Positions 57,585 to 64,000 of a DNA stretch of 64,000 bases are shown piece after piece. The stretch lies in the NCBI GenBank assembly GCA_001767525.1, contig MELF01000045.1, forward strand, positions 105,277 through 169,276, written 5' to 3'. The notes beneath the pieces are model-generated. The model ran no database searches, was not told the origin of the DNA, and was given only the letters and a program-made list of their open reading frames with translations. Position numbers and translations under genes: made by a program. The DNA is from Acidobacteria bacterium RIFCSPLOWO2_12_FULL_68_19 (GTDB taxonomy: Bacteria > Acidobacteriota > Vicinamibacteria > Vicinamibacterales > UBA2999). The first letter of the stretch is position 1, and each line of letters opens with the position of its first letter.

Positions 57585-58096
57585 CGGTGCCACCAGACGC
57601 GCGCCAGCTTGTTCTCGTGCGAGAAGCCGTAGTGCACGTCGCCGTCGTACGCCTTTTCCAGCGCGTGCCCGAGACGCTGGGCCAGGTGCTCGGTGGCGGT
57701 CGCTATGAGCAGACCGCCGCCCTCGAGATCGGTCCACGCGAGAATCTGATGCAGCGGGTTGTCCTCGCGGGCGCGCTCGACCTCGTTCCGGAGCAGCGGC
57801 TCGATGTCGCTCCGGTGGGTCGTGAAGAAGTCCCCGTCGACATGGAGGTATCCGTGCGGGACGCCGTGCTGGCGCCGCCGGCACGCGGCGCAGACCCGGA
57901 CGGCGAACGGCGCGGCCAGGCCGACGGCCTGCAACCGCGACGCCGCGGAGCGGCTCCAGCGGCGCTTGACGTACACCGCCCCGCAGCCCGGGCACACCGC
58001 CGGCTCGGCGGGCGCCCGCGGCGGTCGATGGCGGCCGCCGTCGTGATCGACCCGCTTGGTGAACGTTTGGTTCGTGAATGCCTTGGCGCTTCGCAT
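57581..58096 (-). CDS. Zinc-ribbon hypothetical protein (BCAM0308-like)
   Basis: A 171-residue soluble protein with one zinc ribbon, CPGCGAVY and CAACRR, after a basic N-terminus. The rest has alternating strands and helices ending [13 protein letters not shown]. It resembles BCAM0308/NMD3-type proteins of stress regulons, from memory. It forms a two-gene unit with the TetR regulator. Confidence 0.7.
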   Translation of the reverse strand: MRSAKAFTNQTFTKRVDHDGGRHRPPRAPAEPAVCPGCGAVYVKRRWSRSAASRLQAVGLAAPFAVRVCAACRRRQHGVPHGYLHVDGDFFTTHRSDIEPLLRNEVERAREDNPLHQILAWTDLEGGGLLIATATEHLAQRLGHALEKAYDGDVHYGFSHENKLARVWWHR

Positions 58097-58284
58097 CGAC
58101 GCACCTCGGACCCCGTGGAGCAAGGGGGATACCAGCGTCCCGAGGTCTGGAACCGTCTCCGGTCACCACGTCGAGCGTCGGGCGCACCGGGGCGACGGGT
58201 GCAGCTGCCCTAGCGGCCCGAAAGTTGCTCAACTCGCACAAAGCCTCGCCGGTGGCACTTTATACGGGGGATGTTTCGCACGTG

Positions 58285-58302
58285 CTGGGAACTTTTCCCC
58301 AG
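58285..58302. promoter_or_regulatory. Motif upstream of NtrC-type regulator 1
   Basis: CTGGGAACTTTTCCCCAG, a near-palindrome 12-29 nt before the ATG. It shares GGAACTTT-CCC with the second half-site at 52299 and, on the reverse strand, GGGGAAAAGT with 49803. Its position could allow autoregulation. Confidence 0.4.
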
Positions 58303-58313
58303 GGGCGCATTGT

Positions 58314-59720
58314 ATGACTGCAAACGTGCTAATCGTCGATGATGAGGATCTGGTTCGTTGGTCGCTGCGCGAACGGCTCGCGCGTGAGGGGTACACGGTG
58401 CGGGAGGCGGCCACCGCGGCGGCTGCCTTGGAGCAGATGGCCGAGGAGGTCGACCTCGTGCTGCTCGATTTCCGGCTCCCGGACGCCGACGGTCTGTCGG
58501 TGCTCCGTCGGGTGAAGGAGATCTCGCCCGACACCCTCGTCATCCTGATGACGGCGTATTCGACGGTGCAGAACGCGGTGGAGGCGATGCGGCTCGGCGC
58601 GTACCACTACGTGAACAAGCCGTTCAATCTCGACGAAGTGGCGGTGATGGTCGAAAAGGCGCTCGAGACCAGCCGGCTGCGCCGGGAGGTGCGGTCGCTC
58701 CGGTCGAGCCAGGGGCGCGAGTACAGCTTCGACGCGATCATCGGCGCCTCGCCGGCGATGGTGCAGGCGAAGCGGCTGATGGCGCGCGTGGCGTCGAGCC
58801 CGGCGTCGACGGTGCTGCTGACGGGGGAAACCGGGACGGGCAAGGACCTGGCCGCCAAGGCCATCCACTACAACAGCGAGCGCGCCAGCCGTCCGTTCGT
58901 CAACATCACCGCCTCGGCGCTGCCGGAGCAGCTCCTCGAAAGCGAGCTGTTCGGCCACGAGCGCGGCGCCTTCACCGACGCGCGGCAGCAGAAGCGCGGT
59001 CTGGTCGAGATCGCCGACGGCGGCACGGTGTTTCTCGACGAGATCGGCGAGATGACGCCGGGGCTGCAGGCCAAGCTGCTGCGCTTCCTGGAGGAGAAGA
59101 CCTTCAAGCGCGTCGGCGGCCTCGCCGACATCCGCGTCGACGTGCGGGTGATTGCCGCGACCAACCGGAACCTCGAGTCGGAGGTACGAGTCGGAAAGTT
59201 CCGCGAAGACCTCTTCTACCGGCTGCAGGTCATGCCGATCGCGCTGCCGCCGCTGCGCGACCGGGCCGGCGACATTCCGCTGCTGGTCAACTACTACATC
59301 GACCGCTACAACCGCGAGTTCCGGAAGCGGGTGCGCGGCGCGACCGCGGAGTCGATGGCGCTGCTCGAGCGGTACGGCTGGCCGGGAAACATCCGGGAGC
59401 TGCGCAACGCGATCGAGCGCGCCATGCTGCTGATGGACCGCGAGTGGCTCGAGCCGCACGACTTCACCACACTCACCCGGACGACGGCGAGCCCGCTGCA
59501 GTTCCAACTGCCGCCCAACGGGGTGGTGCTCGAAGAGGTGGAGCGGCAGCTGCTCGTACAGGCGCTCGAGCGCGCCCGGGGCAACCAGACGCACGCCGGG
59601 CACCTGCTGGGGATCAACCGCGATCAGGTGCGCTACCGGATCGAGAAGTTCGGCCTTGCCCGGCCGCACGCGGGGCGCGCGTCCGAGGGCGAGGCGACGC
59701 CGGCCCACCTGCACGCCTAG
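58314..59720 (+). CDS. NtrC-family response regulator 1
   Basis: A 468-residue sigma54 activator: receiver ([15 protein letters not shown], phospho-Asp in LLDFRLPD, Lys in YVNKPF), AAA+ domain ([24 protein letters not shown]) and a Fis-type HTH at the C-terminus. The sigma54-contact loop reads GAFTDA instead of GAFTGA. Its stop and that of the converging kinase share one CTAG. It is a paralogue of the regulator at 61208. Confidence 0.95.
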   Translation: MTANVLIVDDEDLVRWSLRERLAREGYTVREAATAAAALEQMAEEVDLVLLDFRLPDADGLSVLRRVKEISPDTLVILMTAYSTVQNAVEAMRLGAYHYVNKPFNLDEVAVMVEKALETSRLRREVRSLRSSQGREYSFDAIIGASPAMVQAKRLMARVASSPASTVLLTGETGTGKDLAAKAIHYNSERASRPFVNITASALPEQLLESELFGHERGAFTDARQQKRGLVEIADGGTVFLDEIGEMTPGLQAKLLRFLEEKTFKRVGGLADIRVDVRVIAATNRNLESEVRVGKFREDLFYRLQVMPIALPPLRDRAGDIPLLVNYYIDRYNREFRKRVRGATAESMALLERYGWPGNIRELRNAIERAMLLMDREWLEPHDFTTLTRTTASPLQFQLPPNGVVLEEVERQLLVQALERARGNQTHAGHLLGINRDQVRYRIEKFGLARPHAGRASEGEATPAHLHA

Positions 59721-61159
59721 GCGCGGGCTTCCAACCCCGCCGCCGGCTCGGCGGGCGCAGCCGCCGGCTGGAGCGGCAGCGCCAGCGTGAAGAGGCAGCC
59801 GCCATCCGGCGGGCACGCGAGGGTGAGCGTGCCGCCGTGGAGCTCGGCGGTTCGCCGGGCGATCGGCAACCCCAGGCCTCCGCCGCGCGCCTTGGTCGTG
59901 AAGAACGGCTCGAACACCCGCTCCCGCAGCTCCGGCGGAATGCCGGGTCCGCCGTCGCGGATGTCGAGGACGCACTGCTCGTCGCGCCGGGCGATCCTCA
60001 CCGCGATGCGCCCCTTGCCCTGACTGGCCTGCGCCGCGTTGAGGAACAGGTTGAGGACGGCCGCCCTGAGCAGCTCGGCGTCCGCCGTGAGCGTGCAGTC
60101 CGGTCCCTCGATGGTGACTTCGAGGGCGGCGCCGGCCGGATCCCGCCGGAGCTGTAGCGCCGCCTCCATCAGGAGCGAGCGCACCTGCACCGCCGTGGGC
60201 TGCGGCGCACGCGGGCGCGCGAACACCATCAGGTCGTTGATGAGATCGCCCAGCGCGTCGATGCGCGTGACGACGTCCCGCATCACCGGCGCCTCGGCGT
60301 CCGACGCCGAACGCCGCGACAGCATCACCTGAATCGCCCCCTTGATGCCGGCGAGCGGGTTGCGCACCTCATGCGCCACCACGGCCGCCATCTGGCCGAG
60401 GCGCGCGAGCGCCGCCTGCTGCGCCAGTCGCTCCTCGGCGGCCTTGCGCGCGGTGATGTCGGCGCGGATCGCGATGTACTGATACGGCTTTCCCCGGGCG
60501 TCGAGGAACGGCACGATCGTCGTGTCCACCCAGTACAGCGTGCCGTCCTTCGCCCGGTTGCGGATCTCGCCGTGCCAGACGTGGCCCTGGGCGATCGTCT
60601 GCCAGAGATCGCGCATGAACGCCTTGGGGTGATATCCGGAGTTGATGATCCGGTGGTCCTGCCCGAGGAGCTCGTGGCGGGCGTACTTCGAAATCTCGCA
60701 GAACTTGTCGTTCGCGTACGTGATTCGCCCGGTGACGTCGGTCGTCGCGACGATGGCGGCGTGGTCGAGGGCGCGCTTGATGTCGGCCAGTTGCTGCAAG
60801 TCCGCGGACCACCGGTGCTCGAGGCGCTTGAAGTGCATGACGAGGGTGGCGGCGGCGACGAACACGAGCGCCATCAGCGGGCGATTCACGAACACCGAGG
60901 CCGGCGCGTCCGGCCCCCACCCCACAATGGCGTCGACGATGAGGAGCACGGTGGCCACCGACGCGGCCACAATCGGATAGCCGGGCCAGTTCGTCCACAG
61001 CCCCAACAGGATGACCAGCACGTACAGGATGCCGATCGCGTAACCGAGCGGCTGCTGCAGGTCGATGAGGAAGACCGCGGCGATGGCGGCCACGGCGCCC
61101 GCGTAGATCCATGTCTGGCGGGTCCTTTCGGTGGCGCCGGTCGGTGGAGGGATCGTCAT
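59717..61159 (-). CDS. PAS-domain membrane histidine kinase (NtrB-like)
   Basis: A 480-residue kinase. Four membrane helices lie in residues 18-105, then a PAS domain ([19 protein letters not shown]...[16 protein letters not shown]), a HisKA box with [15 protein letters not shown], and a HATPase with [19 protein letters not shown] and [11 protein letters not shown]. The PAS type resembles those of redox and aerotaxis sensors. It lies between the two NtrC-type regulators, convergent with the first and divergent from the second, so either could be its partner. Confidence 0.94.
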   Translation of the reverse strand: MTIPPPTGATERTRQTWIYAGAVAAIAAVFLIDLQQPLGYAIGILYVLVILLGLWTNWPGYPIVAASVATVLLIVDAIVGWGPDAPASVFVNRPLMALVFVAAATLVMHFKRLEHRWSADLQQLADIKRALDHAAIVATTDVTGRITYANDKFCEISKYARHELLGQDHRIINSGYHPKAFMRDLWQTIAQGHVWHGEIRNRAKDGTLYWVDTTIVPFLDARGKPYQYIAIRADITARKAAEERLAQQAALARLGQMAAVVAHEVRNPLAGIKGAIQVMLSRRSASDAEAPVMRDVVTRIDALGDLINDLMVFARPRAPQPTAVQVRSLLMEAALQLRRDPAGAALEVTIEGPDCTLTADAELLRAAVLNLFLNAAQASQGKGRIAVRIARRDEQCVLDIRDGGPGIPPELRERVFEPFFTTKARGGGLGLPIARRTAELHGGTLTLACPPDGGCLFTLALPLQPAAAPAEPAAGLEARA

Positions 61160-61172
61160 CTGTATACTAGAC

Positions 61173-61198
61173 GGCGGGTCCGATTCGCGGCACCCGCC
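61173..61198. repeat. REP-like palindrome, copy 3
   Basis: Arms GGCGGGT (61173-61179) and ACCCGCC (61192-61198) lie between the divergent kinase and regulator 2. Read on the reverse strand it begins TAGGGCGGGT like the copies at 6527 and 9857. Confidence 0.55.
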
Positions 61199-61207
61199 CT
61201 ATTGCCC

Positions 61208-62572
<1,365 letters not shown>

Positions 62573-62574
62573 GC

Positions 62575-63504
62575 CTACGAGGCGGCGGCCGCCTCGGCCC
62601 GCACGCCCAGCGCGACCAGACACGGCCGCTCGCCGCGCGTCGTGACGACGGGACAGGAAGCGCCTCGAACGACCCGCTCCGCCACGCTCCCCATCAGCAG
62701 GTGCGCCAGGCCGGTTCGCCCGTGCGTGCCCATCACAATCAGGTCGAAGCCGTTGTCGGCGGCGTGGTGCACAATCGTGTCCGCCGCCGGCCCGAGCACG
62801 ACCTCCGATGTCAGGCGCGCGCTCTCCCGGCCGCCGGTCGGGACGCGGTGGGAGAGCCGCGCCCGGGCGTCCCGCAGCCGCGCCGCGCGCCTCTCGGCCG
62901 GCGCCGCCACGAACACTTCGCCGCCGAACGGTCCCTCGAGCAGCGCGTCCTCGAGGACGTGCAGCAGGTGGACCGAGGCGCCGAATCGAAGCTGGAGCAG
63001 CCGCGCGCACTCGAAGGCCGCATCCGACGGACTGCTGAAGTCGGTGGGTACCAGGATCCGGCTGAACGATTCGCGCGGCCTCGTCGCGGCGTGTGTGGTC
63101 AGGACCGGGCACGGCGCCCCGCGCACCACCGCTTCGGCCACGCTTCCCAAGAGGAAGTGGGCGGCGCCCCGCCGGCCGTGCGTCCCCATGACGACGAGGT
63201 CGATGTCGGCCGTCCTCGCGTAGTCGAGAATCACCTCGGCTGCCGCGCCTCGTTCGACCAGACGAATCGTCACGTCGTGGCGCTGGTCCCCGTCAGTGAG
63301 CCGCTCCCGGATCCGCCGCAGCGCCGCCGGCTCGATATTCCGGCGGCCGTCCGGCTCACCGGCGCGCGGCGGAGTCACCCGTTCGCCGGTGACGTGCAGC
63401 ACGTGCAGCGCCGCGTCCCAGGTTCGGGCGAACATCCGGGCGTACTCGAGCGCCGCGTCCGACGGGACGCCGAGATCGGTCGGAACGAGTATCTGGGCGA
63501 ACAT
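62575..63504 (-). CDS. Tandem-domain universal stress protein
   Basis: A 309-residue protein with two USP domains (residues about 1-140 and 148-290). Motifs are GTHGRRGAAHFLLGSVAEAV and GTHGRTGLAHLLMGSVAERV, both intact. It converges on regulator 2 with only 2 nt between stops. Paired stress-type motifs lie 127-163 nt upstream. Confidence 0.94.
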   Translation of the reverse strand: MFAQILVPTDLGVPSDAALEYARMFARTWDAALHVLHVTGERVTPPRAGEPDGRRNIEPAALRRIRERLTDGDQRHDVTIRLVERGAAAEVILDYARTADIDLVVMGTHGRRGAAHFLLGSVAEAVVRGAPCPVLTTHAATRPRESFSRILVPTDFSSPSDAAFECARLLQLRFGASVHLLHVLEDALLEGPFGGEVFVAAPAERRAARLRDARARLSHRVPTGGRESARLTSEVVLGPAADTIVHHAADNGFDLIVMGTHGRTGLAHLLMGSVAERVVRGASCPVVTTRGERPCLVALGVRAEAAAAS

Positions 63505-63630
63505 CTCGGTCCCCCTCTGCCCCAGGACCCATGAGCAGGCGCCGTACCAGCTATTCGCCTCCTGAAAGGCGTGGTTCTTCCCTGCAGATCCCCGGCAAAC
63601 ACCGTTGGCCGCCTACTCGTGTCGGCCGCT

Positions 63631-63667
63631 GCGGGATATTTCCCCGTGCGCTGCGGAATATTCACCC
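63631..63667. promoter_or_regulatory. Paired motif upstream of the double USP
   Basis: GCGGGATATTTCCCC (63631-63645) and GCGGAATATTCACCC (63653-63667), spaced 22 nt start to start, are the clearest examples of the recurring motif. The second overlaps the stop of the partial USP gene. Confidence 0.45.
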
Positions 63668-64000
63668 CTGGCCGCCCTGAGCCGGAATGTTGGCGGTTGT
63701 TCGGGCGTGCCGCATCGTGACCACCGCGCACGGCGCGTCGCGGATGACCCGCTCGGCGACGCTTCCCATCAACAGATGTGACAAGCCCGTGCGGCCGTGT
63801 GTCCCCATGACAATGAGGTCGAACCCGTTGTCGGCGGCATAGTCGACGATGGCGCTGGCGGCGTGTCCCAGGACCGCTCCGGCGGTCGCGTGCAGGAGGG
63901 CGACGTCGTCGCTGGTCAGGCGTTTGGCCAGCCGTTCGGTCGCCTCCTGCAGGTGCGCCGCCCGGCGCTCCCGCGACCCGACTTCGACGAGCTCGGTTGC
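63662..64000 (-). CDS. Universal stress protein, partial
   Basis: The last 112 residues of a USP whose start lies beyond the window. The ATP motif GTHGRTGLSHLLMGSVAERV is present and the protein ends in a Gly/Gln-rich tail (NIPAQGGQG). The same segment ADNGFDLIVMGTHGRTGL occurs in the neighbouring double USP, so the two genes are recent relatives. Confidence 0.9.
   Translation of the reverse strand, partial: ATELVEVGSRERRAAHLQEATERLAKRLTSDDVALLHATAGAVLGHAASAIVDYAADNGFDLIVMGTHGRTGLSHLLMGSVAERVIRDAPCAVVTMRHARTTANIPAQGGQG

Overview
The window is a GC-rich bacterial chromosome segment with tightly packed genes, many ATGA/GTGA stop-start overlaps and strong GC bias at third codon positions. The mix of gene families (a group 1 [NiFe] hydrogenase, an archaeal-type V/A-ATPase, a type I-G CRISPR system and a periplasmic NXR-like molybdoenzyme) would fit an Acidobacteriota-like soil or sediment bacterium. 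That placement is inference, because no rRNA or other marker gene is present.

Layout. (1) 154-11813, + strand: a membrane-bound uptake [NiFe] hydrogenase (small and large subunits, cytochrome b, maturation protease) followed by hypF-C-D-E, a PurN-like formyltransferase plus crotonase pair, and hypA-B. (2) 12059-20853: a complete nine-gene V/A-type ATPase operon in the order H-I-K-E-C-F-A-B-D, with a universal stress protein translationally coupled to its end. Its c subunit carries residues expected for Na+ binding. (3) 20867-25956: a DUF5335-like protein, a USP, an Nramp transporter, a SoxCD-like sulfite or sulfane dehydrogenase pair and an old-yellow-enzyme reductase. (4) 26640-37700: a type I-G (formerly I-U) CRISPR-Cas locus with cas3 fused to csb3, csb1, csb2, an embedded MNT/HEPN pair, cas2, a cas4-cas1 fusion and a 17-repeat array. 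(5) 37844-49679, - strand: a nine-gene respiratory operon. In transcription order it encodes a GltD-like NAD(P) oxidoreductase with added ferredoxin clusters, Rieske protein, cytochrome b6-like and subunit IV-like proteins, a seven-haem cytochrome c, an NXR/NAR-like alpha subunit with a Tat signal, an iron-sulfur beta subunit, a haem-binding gamma lipoprotein and a TorD-like chaperone. (6) 49857-64000: a stress and regulatory block with a ClpA/ClpC-like unfoldase, two DUF4136 lipoproteins, several USPs, a BON protein, a PolX-like HhH protein, TetR, a zinc-ribbon protein, a PAS histidine kinase and two paralogous NtrC-type regulators.

How the genes may work together. H2 oxidation would feed quinone through the cytochrome b. 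The Rieske/cyt b plus CISM operon could pass quinol electrons to an oxyanion such as nitrate, or run the other way as in nitrite oxidation. The V/A-ATPase would link ion gradients to ATP. The many USPs, the Clp unfoldase and the BON protein suggest a starvation or low-oxygen survival programme. Related quasi-palindromic motifs lie upstream of several of these units (V/A-ATPase, NXR-like operon, clp-like gene, USP, an NtrC-type regulator and the mntH/sox intergenic region), which hints at common control.

Most notable points are: an 8-C tract exactly at the cas3/csb3 junction, where 7 C would restore a GTGA stop-start overlap; the integrated bc-complex/NXR-like operon; Asn replacing a proximal-cluster Cys in the hydrogenase small subunit; a two-gene formyltransferase/crotonase module in the place where HypX would be expected; and a predicted Na+-binding c-ring.
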